A stretch of DNA of 64,000 bases from positions 12,308,708 through 12,372,707 of the forward strand of contig OW388304.1 of NCBI GenBank assembly GCA_936450465.1, in the 5' to 3' direction. The position numbers and the translations under genes were made by a program. Below the pieces are notes generated by a model that was not told the origin of the DNA, searched no databases, and worked only from the letters and a program-made list of their open reading frames with translations. The DNA comes from Gibbula magus (lineage: Eukaryota > Mollusca > Gastropoda > Trochida > Trochidae). Below, piece after piece: positions 1 through 9,777 of this stretch. Within the stretch, counting starts at the first letter, position 1, and each line of letters starts with the position of its first letter.

Positions 1-290
1 TTCCATTAAATGGAAACCATCATGAAACTATCAAGTGAAGTTTCATGTTGGTTTCCATTCCTGGACAATTGTATTCAAAGATTCCATGATATGGAAACCA
101 ACATGAAACTATAATTTGGAGTTTCATGTCGTTTTCCATTCCTGGAAATTTGCATTCAAAGATTCCATTAAATGAAAACCAACATGAAACTGTCAAGTGT
201 AGTTTCATGTTTGTTTTCATTCCTGAAATTAGCATTCATAGATGTTATTAATGTAAACCAACATGAAACTATCTAGTACAATGAAAGGAC
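1..290. repeat. 81-bp tandem satellite with palindromic units (about 3.5 copies, continues off the left edge)
   Basis: Copies begin near 1, 82, 163 and 242, so the period is 80-81 bp. Each unit holds a long imperfect palindrome. In the first copy GGAAACCA-CATGAAACT pairs with AGTTTCATG-TGGTTTCC across a loop of about 9 nt, giving arms near 18 bp. Because 81 is a multiple of three, the minus strand stays open with a 27-residue periodic translation, but this follows from the repeat and is not evidence of a gene. The last copy (from about 242) is degenerate, so the array fades at its right edge. The GGAAACC and GAAACT words recur in the minisatellite at 2.4-3.0 kb. Confidence 0.8.
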
Positions 291-1811
291 AAGCTGGATA
301 AGAAATTAAATGAATTATGAATTATACACGGGTGAAAGAATAAAAAATTATAAATTATAAGGTCAAGGACTATTTATTGAAAGGTGTCATTGTGTTGTTG
401 CGTATGCCTACTGCCTACCGACTTTAATAGATATGTAATGTTATGTATTATATATTTGACAACTATTTAACAAATACGCAATAACAATATCTATGCTAAA
501 GCCTAAATTTCAGTGAGCAACCTTAATTTTACTCAAATAGATGGAAGTCAAATACATGCTCTCCAGTAATAACGCCTATATATAGATCATGACTGCTCTA
601 ATGAGGGAGTCGCATATGGAGGTAATTAAGTTGGCCACGGCCCGACCCTTTTGACTGAACAAAGGCCTTTGTTTCACCATTCACCAAATTGTCGCCAAAT
701 TTGTCCATTGGCCGATTTCATTTGTCATGATACTCTGTGACTCAATGGAGAAATGGCAAGGAGATCAAAACCATGCATATGTCTGTTGGGAAGTGAACTT
801 CAATGCCAATTAACAACAGTTGTCATTCACAGAAGGCCACACTTCATGATGTCTCTATAACCATGCAGGTATAGTGCGCATTTCATGTAAAACATATAGC
901 TCATATTTTTCTTATCCTTTTACGCCATATGCTAACGATTGAAATAACTGATTAAATTGAAAAAATTTATCAACTACCTTCGAAATATGGTGGCTTGAAC
1001 AATAGAATAATAGTGAAATGTATCGGAGCACACCCTGTATGACATCCTTGCAGAATAGAATGTTAAATTATAGAACATAGCATTACAATAAACTACCCCA
1101 TTGATTTAGGAAAATGAAATTGTTCTCAAGGTTTAACACTAAAATTCGCATACAAGAACTTAGTTGGTTCTATATATTACAACATATATGTACAATTTTA
1201 AAAATCACAGATCTTCCAAAATGGTAACAAATATAGACCGAATATATTTTAAAAGTTAACACAGTGCTACGTTCAGAATAATCAGACACCAAATGTATTA
1301 TATATATATATGAGGATATGCACCATTTGACTATATTAAACAAATCACATTATGTAAAACATTTCTTTATATTTATCCTGCCACATGATATATCAGAAAG
1401 ACTTAATATAATTTAATAGTGTATGTACTCCGATTTATATTTGCTCCCTAAAAGTGAACAGGTATTACATATCCAATAAATAAGTATTTCAATATTTATA
1501 GCATCAATACAAACAGTCTGCACTTTCTTGATTCACTAAAATTTATAAATGATTACATGAAAATTACATTCTCAAAATCGACAGCTATAGTTGTTGTACT
1601 AATTATTTGTTTGTATATCATGCAGACTATGACCTTAAATTAGAATATATAAAATGTCCTTTGAATATTCCTGTTTTATTTATTAATTAATTTAATACTT
1701 ACTACATCAGCACATAACAGCATATAACAAAGAACAAATAAATTTAAAAAAAACGTTGTATATTTGTTTGTTATTAATATATTTTGTATTATGTTTGCAT
1801 TCATTTTTCAG
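291..1811. other. AT-rich stretch, presumed intron sequence upstream of the 1812 exon
   Basis: No long open frame, RNA gene or element ends were seen. If the exon at 1812 is real, this stretch is at least part of its last intron, because no good candidate upstream exon is visible and earlier exons would lie left of the window. Confidence 0.4.
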
Positions 1812-1959
1812 TAAAGAAGACCACGAAGGAAGCATAGTGTGGACGATCAAAGATTCTCTGCAGCTTGAGGTCGAGAGAAGACAAACATACCCAAAGTTTG
1901 AAGCTGAGATCACCTGTTCCTCAAATACATTGAATATTGACTGGCCGGCTGGACAGTAA
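1812..1959 (+). CDS. Probable terminal coding exon of an unidentified gene
   Basis: A polypyrimidine-rich acceptor (TTTGCATTCATTTTTCAG) ends at 1811. From there a frame of 49 codons runs to TAA at 1957-1959; the first base completes a split codon, so the intron would be in phase 2. Codons are mixed and G/C-ending codons are common, unlike the flanking AT-rich sequence. The peptide begins KEDHEGSIVWTIKDSL, has a charged stretch with EVERRQ, and ends NIDWPAGQ. No signal peptide or membrane segment is visible in this piece. I do not recognise the family. Upstream exons would lie outside the window. An alternative is chance: the frame is open back to a TTG at 1756, but that extension is hydrophobic low-complexity and reads through the acceptor. 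RNA-seq would settle it. Confidence 0.45.
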
Positions 1960-2270
1960 TAACCCAGAATAAAACCCGTACCTGTGGCTTTATCAGTGAT
2001 ACGTTTTTCTTGATCAGCAGCATTGTCCTGTTCAATTGATGTTATTTTGCTGGATCATGTATGAAGTAATTTATTTATATAATGCACTTTTTCAATGTGT
2101 ATCTATGATGATCATAATTAGTTTCACCACATAGACTTGTGTGTTTAAATACATTTTATAGATTTGATTGTCAGACGTCTTTTCGTTTTTGCAATTAGTT
2201 AAAATAATATTCCAAGATTTACTCTGCTATTGGCACTTTATGTAATAAACCTCATAACAAAGTACAGTTA
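1960..2270 (+). other. Candidate 3'UTR of the 1812-1959 exon
   Basis: About 310 bp between the stop codon and a likely cleavage site shortly after the AATAAA at 2244-2249. A T-rich, GT-containing stretch (GTTATTTTTGTC) follows the hexamer, as expected of a downstream element. Another AATAAA at 1968-1973 lies only 9 nt after the stop and is less likely to be used. Confidence 0.35.
2244..2249 (+). terminator. Polyadenylation signal AATAAA
   Basis: Canonical hexamer about 285 nt after the candidate stop codon at 1957-1959, followed by a T/GT-rich stretch. The call depends on the exon being real, since AATAAA is common in AT-rich DNA. Confidence 0.35.
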
Positions 2271-2414
2271 TTTTTGTCATTACTAGAATTATTTTCTCCG
2301 AAGCATTATTGCTCTTGATGAAGATAGCAGTTGATGCTGTAGGTGTTGACACTGCATTCATTTAAATCATGCTTGATATGCGTGTTATGCACAACTTGCA
2401 AATGTCAACCATGG

Positions 2415-3020
2415 ACACCTGGTTGAAACATACAGTAAACCATTACACTGAAACCACACTGAAACCTACAGTAAACCATTACACTGAAATCACACTGAAA
2501 CCTACAGTAAACCATTAAATGAAACCACACTGAGACTACAGTAAACCATTACACTGAAATCACACTGAAACCTACAGTAAACCATTAAATGAAACCACAC
2601 TGAAACCTACAGTAAACCTCGACATGGAAACTAGGTTGAAACCTACAGTAAACCTTAACATCGAAACCAGACTGAAACCTACAATAAACTTAAACATGGA
2701 AACCAGACTGAAACCTACAGTAAACCTGAACATGGAAACCAAGTTGAAACAAAGTGTACACTAAGAAATGTGGAAAGCAAGTGGAAACTATCACATGGAA
2801 ACTGAGCTGAAACCTACAAGAAAGTTATTCATGGAAATCAAATGCATACCACTTGGAGGAGTGGGTAATTATTCGCACTGGATACCAACCGGATACTGGT
2901 GCAAAATTCAGTTTCAGTGCTGGAAACCACATGGAAACTGTTAAAAACTGGATACCAACTGGAAATACTGGTTTCCATTGAGTATCCTGTTAGTTTCAGT
3001 GTTTCTGGAAACCAGCTCAT
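2415..3020. repeat. 35-36 bp minisatellite grading into degenerate repeats
   Basis: From about 2415 to 2760 a unit containing GAAACCTACAGTAAACC, followed by ATTACACTGAAATCACACT or variants, repeats about nine to ten times. To the right the words GGAAACC, GAAACT, GGATACCAAC and GTTTCAGTG recur at irregular spacing and in both orientations to about 3020. Because of shared words (GGAAACC, GAAACT), this array may descend from the 81-bp satellite at the left edge. Confidence 0.7.
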
Positions 3021-5624
3021 TTTTGCTGTGACTATGTGCCAGTTTGTCTCATGAGTGTGTGAAAATAAGAGACTTTACTACAGTCTAGATCCTTATTTAG
3101 GAAGTCTAGATAAACTGAATACACATATGGAACTGGTAGTATTGAAAAATATATAATCATAGGACAAAGTTACAGCAATCAAAACAATTCCAAAGACTAA
3201 ATTTGATACGTTTATGGTAAGCTGTTTTCATGTCAGGCTTGCAAGGGAATATGAGTATCAATATGATTTATTATAATAACTATTACTATATAAGTGATAC
3301 TATTGAGTCAGATTTTGAGTAGGAGCACAATCATCTTCTCTGATAGAGACATAGATGCGTTAGCCTAAAGTTTATGCTCTATTAAGTGAAAATACTATTC
3401 AGACAATCCATCGATTATTTGACATATCACATTACTATTACTGGCAAGATCTTGATTTGTCATACCAAGCATTAACAGAGGATCATTTGATAAATTGGTC
3501 TATCATACTAATGAATGTACCACGTCATACTTAGCCCCTTTTATTGATCTAATATGGCTTAATGGTTAATCATAACTGTAGGGTTGGTTCTGTTAAAATA
3601 CTGCACGGTTTATAGTTTATACTTATTTTCACTACAACCATCAAACTAGCAGTTCAAATGAGCTTTCTGTCCTAAACAGAGTATAAACAGCTATTGTTTA
3701 TTGAAAGGGAAACACGTCTTACGGTTAACAAGTAATCGTTTAAACTTTTCCTATTGAACAATAATTATCATCTTTATTCTGTTCTTATATATTATGGTTT
3801 CAAAATGTTCAGTATCACTAAAAAAATTCTAAATTATATACATACACTTCCAATATTTTCAATGTACATAAATTGTATGAATATCATTCTACCCTGTCAT
3901 CGGTGCTACTGCAAATAACATATATGCTTTCGAAAATAATTAATAGATGCAAAAACATTTCTGATAGAATTTATATTAACTTCGATATTGAATGTAGATG
4001 ATCTGGGTAGCATCAGTTATATGACCATGTAAGACACGTCGAAAGTCGATATTTTACCCTGGAGCTGATGGAGGGTCCGTTGAAGTTGTCATGATTTATG
4101 TATTGGGAATTGATTGCTCTTCTAGCCTTTCCTTAGATTATGTGAGCTTAGCCTTCATAAACATCCATTTGAGATCAATTAATGCCCAGCATGACTGCGG
4201 TTTGTTATTTTTCCAAAATATATTTTAAGCCGAAATAAGTGTTTGAATTATGATTTTAGGTCAATGTGAGATAAGTTGTATTATGTGAAATATTTATTCT
4301 GAAACGTTTTACTAACTACGTATTTACTTGTTAAAGTTCTAATAAGTTATCTTTTTGGTGAAGAGATGATATATATTAATCTCGTCAAAAGTATCGCAAC
4401 ACCCATTTGAAAGTTTGTGGGACATTTCGGACGTACATGTAAGATGAAAGCAAATAAATGATCCTCTAATTCAGAACCTTAAGCTTTAGAAAGTCTAGAA
4501 AGTGTTTTCAATGTGCTATCGTGTGGGCCTTACTGGTGTGTTTAATGTAATGTGAACTGATTTGTGTGTATATTTTAACGCCATCGACAGCCATAGTAGT
4601 TACCCTTTATTTAACGTTGATTTTAATGAAGTTAATCTACTACAATTTAACCTTCAGCTAGTGTTCAAATTCGGACTTGTGTTGTTGATTCTCTGACTGA
4701 AACCTCACATGACATTCTCTAAACATCTTGATGTGTTTTTCAACATGTACGCACCATGTGTATCAGATTAAGGATTCATTTTACTCAGTGGGTCCTGCAA
4801 CATTTATGACAATCTATATATATATAGATACTTGTAAGATCCTCGTCAGCTAGATCGATACACCTCCTTGGTTAAATTTGGAACAAAGAAAACAACACAT
4901 GTTTAAGACTTATGATAGGTTTAGATTGAAATTACCATTTATTCTCTATATATTTATATTGTTGAACATTCCAAAATCAAACATGTAAAAACATCCTAAT
5001 GCAAGATGAAAAGGGAGATTATCTTCATTCTAGTTCTTTCTCAGCTTTTGATGTCAAATAAATATACTTTACACTGTTTTGCGTCGAATGTTTTTCATCC
5101 AAATGTATATATATATCTGATAATGACATTTTGAAGGCAACAGATAAAACAAACCTCAAATCTATCATTTCACTGGCTAAAAGTTTAAACAGAAGATTAA
5201 ACTTTTTAATGCCTTTAGTTCAGGAGCAAATTAAATTATGTCTAGGTCGTGGCCCTTGTTTGGAGTCACAGAGGTACACATTTCTACAATTAGTAACCGC
5301 CTGGAGGTTATTATGAATAATAAGGCTGTAAACAAGATTTATTGATTTTTTGATCTGGAGAAGATGAAATAATGGCCAATGACGTCCATTTTAGGGGCCA
5401 CGAGCTCTACAACTAATAATTTCAATATACTTTGTAGTCTCTACAGTAGGATTTCAGTGCTGTAGAGCCAATGATTTTGTTAGCCCTAATGAGCTAAATA
5501 TGGAATTACTGTATCCCACAATGTTATACACCAATGGGATACAAGGTTATCATTTACGACAGTACCTGTGTGTCGTGACATAATTCTATAATAATTTAAT
5601 CCAAAGACGAAACGTCAGTTTGAT
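3021..5624. other. No recognisable gene; AT-rich spacer
   Basis: Both strands were read. There is no acceptor-plus-frame combination of note, no tRNA-like sequence and no paired element ends. A frame of about 60 codons near 5131-5316 starts with TTG and has no supporting signals. Small AT dinucleotide runs occur near 4815 and 5108. Confidence 0.5.
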
Positions 5625-5890
5625 AGCGGGTAAAGTACTCAACCTCTCCATGAACATGGTTTATCTACCGCATGTCGTGACGTAGACCCATTCGTGACGT
5701 CATTGAGCGCTTAGTACATAATTGTGTGACAACATCTCTCCAATTGAAATCCCTCGAAAAGCTGTAAACACACCCTTTTATAAGGGGTAAAACACTCAGC
5801 ATACATCATAAATGTGGTTAATTTACTTGACGTAAAGTACACCACATTCATGACGTCAATGAGGATCTAATACCATTGTATGAAAGTATC
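5625..5890. repeat. Diverged ~156-bp tandem duplication, each half carrying a TGACGTCA octamer
   Basis: Two halves share the order GGGTAAA(G/A)(T/C)ACTCA, then CAT(G/A)AA, (C)GACGTA and finally TGACGTCA followed by A/TTGAG. The octamers lie at 5695-5702 and 5851-5858, 156 bp apart, in otherwise much diverged sequence. TGACGTCA is the full CRE consensus recognised by CREB/ATF-type bZIP factors. Whether it is functional here is unknown; it may only be a feature of the repeat family. Confidence 0.5.
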
Positions 5891-6471
5891 TGAAGACACG
5901 TTCTCAAAGATCACTTACCAGAGTGCATGCCCATGACATGACATGAATCGAGCAACACACGATCGTTAATCTCTTTACTGTTTTTGTCAAATTGTATTAT
6001 ATCGTATCAGGAAGTCAACATGCAATTGCCAATGAAATCTTTCATCGCACACAATCAATAGGATGTCCATTTGTCGCATAATTTGGTTAGTTTACATCAC
6101 CAACGCAAACCCACTCGCAACTGCATTGATCCAACACAAGCACTGGTTCATGTTAACATATAATCATTGTAAATTACACATGTTTCACTTGTCTGACATA
6201 TCGGAAAGTGTAAATGACACGAAACTAAAAACACGTTCAAATTAAGGGAATCTCGATGGTTCACAAAATGGTCAAACATAAATACTCATGATTATTTGTA
6301 TAAACATATTAACCATCCTTCTCTTATTTATTTATTTATTTATTGACCTGCTGTGCCACAATGACGACACAAGTCATCCTCTTTAACAATTTACACGATC
6401 CCCTGCATATCATGTGGAAATTGTATATGTTGAAATATTGTTTAATTATTTATTTCACGGATGTCAAACAT
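5891..6471. other. Spacer with a TTTA simple repeat, no gene seen
   Basis: AT-rich sequence with no supported gene. A short (TTTA)n/(ATTT)n run lies near 6325-6345. The left copy of the SINE target duplication starts at the right border. Confidence 0.5.
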
Positions 6472-6486
6472 TACAAGAACATGGAC
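6472..6486. repeat. SINE target-site duplication, left copy
   Basis: TACAAGAACATGGAC, identical to 6800-6814. It marks the integration site of the SINE between them. Confidence 0.9.
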
Positions 6487-6799
6487 TGAGTGAGTGAGTT
6501 GGAGTTTAACGCCGCTTTCAAGAGTATTTCACTTATATCGCGGCTGCTAGTATTATGGCAGGGAGAAAGCCCGCAACGCCATGTGGCTATGCACTGCGGT
6601 GAAACCTGCGAGCAGCGGCTGAAACTAGCGAACCATGGGTTGTAATACGCTGAAATTCAGTGTAGCATTGCACCCAAACCTTACTGCGTTGAGAACAGTT
6701 CACTACTGCATACAAAGTTGCCGTGCCCCTGGCGGGATTCGAACCTCGGACCCGCTGATCCGAAGCCAAACGCGCTAACCACTGCGCTATCCCGCCCCC
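6487..6799 (-). mobile_element. tRNA-Arg-derived SINE, near full length, with 15-bp target-site duplication
   Basis: Read on the minus strand, the head is tRNA-like. It has an A box (TAGCGCAGTGGTTAGC), a core GGCTTCGGATCA matching tRNA-Arg(TCG) with its TTCGGAT anticodon loop, and a B box GGTTCGAATCC. A body of about 240 bp follows, then the tail word AAGCGGCGTTAAACTCC and a CTCA/TGAG simple repeat. The insertion is flanked by a perfect 15-bp direct repeat, TACAAGAACATGGAC, at 6472-6486 and 6800-6814. Pol III transcription and LINE-mediated insertion are known for this element class. The intact duplication suggests a fairly young insertion. Confidence 0.93.
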
Positions 6800-6814
6800 T
6801 ACAAGAACATGGAC
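6800..6814. repeat. SINE target-site duplication, right copy
   Basis: TACAAGAACATGGAC, identical to 6472-6486. It directly abuts the tRNA-like 5' end of the minus-strand SINE. Confidence 0.9.
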
Positions 6815-8574
6815 ATAAGGACTGTAAATTCATGATATGCGTACAAAACTGTTACTGTCTGTCGAAGTCTGTTTGGTTGAGATTGTAGAGCAGGTCCCAC
6901 ATTTAAACTCTGACTGGCCAGATATATATGCATCCATTCTGGTGTATTGGGTCACATCTGCAAACGTTATAAATGGTGTTATTTTAGCGAGAAGTACTGA
7001 CTGTAGCCGAAAACTACCATTTTTCTGATAGTTTACTTAATATAGAGACGATATAAAGGTAAAAGAAGAGATTTCTGATCAAAACCCGAAAATGTTCTGC
7101 GATTGACGCGTATAAAACGTTAGAAAGTTATTTACAACAGACAAAAAGACAAATTTGGGTTGGTAATGTTTAAAGGATAATATAACTACTGTGCATAAAC
7201 ATGGGACGTGTACATGTATGATGCTGTTGCTCGATTTTCATTGGAAACTAGTAATTAATATATATTTGGCGAGTGGGGATGAATATGCAACTTGAGTGAA
7301 ATCATTGGAACAGAAATCAGTACATATTGTATTTTGGAACTAATTAAAGACAAAAATTTGTTAAATCAAGATCATTCGCATCTGAGGAATAAAATGTACT
7401 CTACATACTCGGAGATGTTTTTTGTACTCTGTAAAATTAACCAAATTTAAAAGTGCCACCTTTATTACTTGAATGTTTTCTCATGCATCGTCTTTATCAA
7501 ATCAATAGACTGTATTGAACCAATAAGGAATGACTTTACTCAAAACTTGACAAACATTCTTTAGCACTCTAGTTCTTTGTGTTGGACAACATTTATTATG
7601 TACTTCTAAAACATGTGGATGAATGAAACTTTACCTTGACTATAATGTATTGCATCAAAATGACTCTGTTATCGTGATCAATCACATGTTTATTCATCCG
7701 TGCCCTACTGATTGACATTAGATAAATTATAAAGTTGTACTTTGGATTTACAAGAGTCGTAATTGTGCCACACTCGCGATCATTCTTGCACAGAATTAAA
7801 CAAATACAGGCGGAATGTCTAGAATGCTGTAAAACGTCCGAATACTTAGATGTTTTCTAATGCATATAGGTGCAGCAGGCACGTTGAACTTCGGCTCTAT
7901 TGAGACTTTACGTTTAAGTTGTTCACGGTATACAAAAATAACGAATTGAATATATACCGTTTGGTTGTCGTTAAAATATTCATGGAATTGCTTCGTAATA
8001 ATTAGAATCCGCATTTTGCCCATGGAATACGGCACAATAGATGTTCCATAAACATTTTGAACATATTCAATATTCGGGCATGTCACAAGAATATTAATGG
8101 AATTTGAATTCCCCAAAAAAGTCAGTAAGACAGCGTTTAGGTTCGAGTGGGAAAGAGCGTTTATGAAAATGACGACGTGTTCAATTGAAATGTTAAGTTG
8201 TTGCTCATGTTATAATGAATTTCAATGCGTCATGGTGTAACAAGGGGCCCATCGAAATGAGAACTCCAAATCAAAATTCTACGTTTACAAATAAGTATAT
8301 GCTAGAGATGTTCATGCTACGTTTAACATAGTGTTATGCTAAGTATTGCCGCATCGAGATAGGGAAAATAGATTTATTTTTAGGTAGAGTTGTATATCCT
8401 CGGGGATTCTTCCCTGATTAGGCAATGCTATTGACGAAATCTTAAAGTGTTTGGTTAAAATGATTCCAAAAATGTCAATGTGAAGTGAAGACTTTTTCGT
8501 CGATATGTGACCCTTTATTTACAAATCCGACGAGTGTTGATTTTGACTGATTTTGCATGAGTGTCCGTACCATT
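6815..8574. other. AT-rich spacer; one 106-codon open frame of doubtful status at 7796-8116 (-)
   Basis: The minus-strand frame at 7796-8116 starts at TTG (no ATG before codon 32) and has no splice or polyadenylation context. An open frame of this length is expected by chance a few times in 64 kb of AT-rich DNA. Nothing else was found. Confidence 0.45.
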
Positions 8575-8974
8575 AACATGACATTGTTTATGTGTATTGG
8601 ACACATTCAACTTCATATTCTATAATTGAGTTATAATTATAAATAATAATTTCACGAATTGTTCTGAAATGTAAAACTGTACGTTGGGAGAAGCAAAAAG
8701 GAATTTTAAAAGCGGAAATCAATTGACCCTTTGACATTTAACCGTTTATAGATGAATGAAATCAGTTGTCAGTTAAAATGACATTGTTTATTTGTATTGG
8801 ACACATTCAACTTCATATTCTATAATTGAGTTATAATTATAAATAATAATTTCACGAATTGTTCTGACATGTAAAATCGGTACTTGGGAGAAGCAAAAAG
8901 GAATTTTAAAAGCGGAAATTAATTGACCCTTTGACATTTAACCGTTTATAGATGAATGAAATCAGTTGTCAGTT
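8575..8974. repeat. Exact-register 200-bp tandem duplication
   Basis: GACATTGTTTAT begins at 8580 and again at 8780. The two 200-bp units (about 8575-8774 and 8775-8974) differ at only a handful of positions; for example TGTGTATTGG against TTGTATTGG, and AAACTGTACGTTGG against AAATCGGTACTTGG. Both end in ATCAGTTGTCAGTT. The high similarity implies a recent event. No open frame spans the units. Confidence 0.93.
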
Positions 8975-9777
8975 GCGTTATTTCCGTGGTTCGTCAAATA
9001 GAAACGTTCAGTCGGATCAAAGCGTTTCAACGTTTAAAGCTATTTTTTTACAACAAAGGCGTGTTCATAAAGCATGAAGAAAAACGAGTGTTCGATTTCA
9101 TTTAACTGCCTTTCAGATGGAATCGGATTGTCAATGTCCATCAGGACGGTTTCAGATCAATGACGATATCTGAAACACATGCAGACCTTGACGGACTTCC
9201 GGCATTAGTATCAATGTATGTATGTATTTAGAGCGTCACTGCCACTGTAGCTCGTCAGGTTTTACACTAAGCATTAAACAAGGTTCAAAATGTAAATTGT
9301 ACAGAAGTAGGGACGATGCCAGATCAGGAATGTTAAATGGATGCCAAACGTACTGATACAGGAAAACGATATTCCAAAAACGTGTAAACCACGACGATAA
9401 CCAAGAAAGTGAATTAGGGTTTCGTGTAAACAGATCAACTTTTTATGAATTATGGTGTGAGAATGCTTTTCGTGCATATGTGTGACCTTTCAATATATGT
9501 GTAAACACGTTTGCATGTACTGAATGCATATTTAAATATACATGGGGAATCCAACACTAATTTCAATAGTACTGAACGGTGAACTGCTTCGTTTTCATAT
9601 CAACACTGTTTTAGAAAAAAGTTAGGTAGAAGTAAAAGAGGCACCCTAAACGGAATGGGCAAAAGCACTGTTAGCCGAAGGGCCATAACTCTAGAAATAT
9701 GCAACAACTCAAACCGAATGCAAAGATCAAACTAGTTATATGAAACCGTTAAATGAAACAATGTCTTAATATGTGTG
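8975..9777. other. Spacer, no gene seen
   Basis: Slightly less AT-rich than its surroundings. A minus-strand frame at 9274-9477 (67 codons) has no supporting signals. Confidence 0.45.

Noticed and set aside
20..235. Open minus-strand frame with a 27-residue period
   Set aside because: It is the 81-bp satellite read in frame; 81 is a multiple of three, so openness is automatic.
6587..6769. Minus-strand open frame containing SDQRVRGSNPARG
   Set aside because: It lies inside the tRNA-derived SINE; the peptide is translated tRNA/SINE sequence. The same applies to plus frames at 15430-15709.
7796..8116. 106-codon minus frame starting MGNSNS (myristoylation-like)
   Set aside because: The first codon is TTG, so the apparent MGNSNS start is not an ATG start. 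No splice or poly(A) support, and length is within chance expectation.
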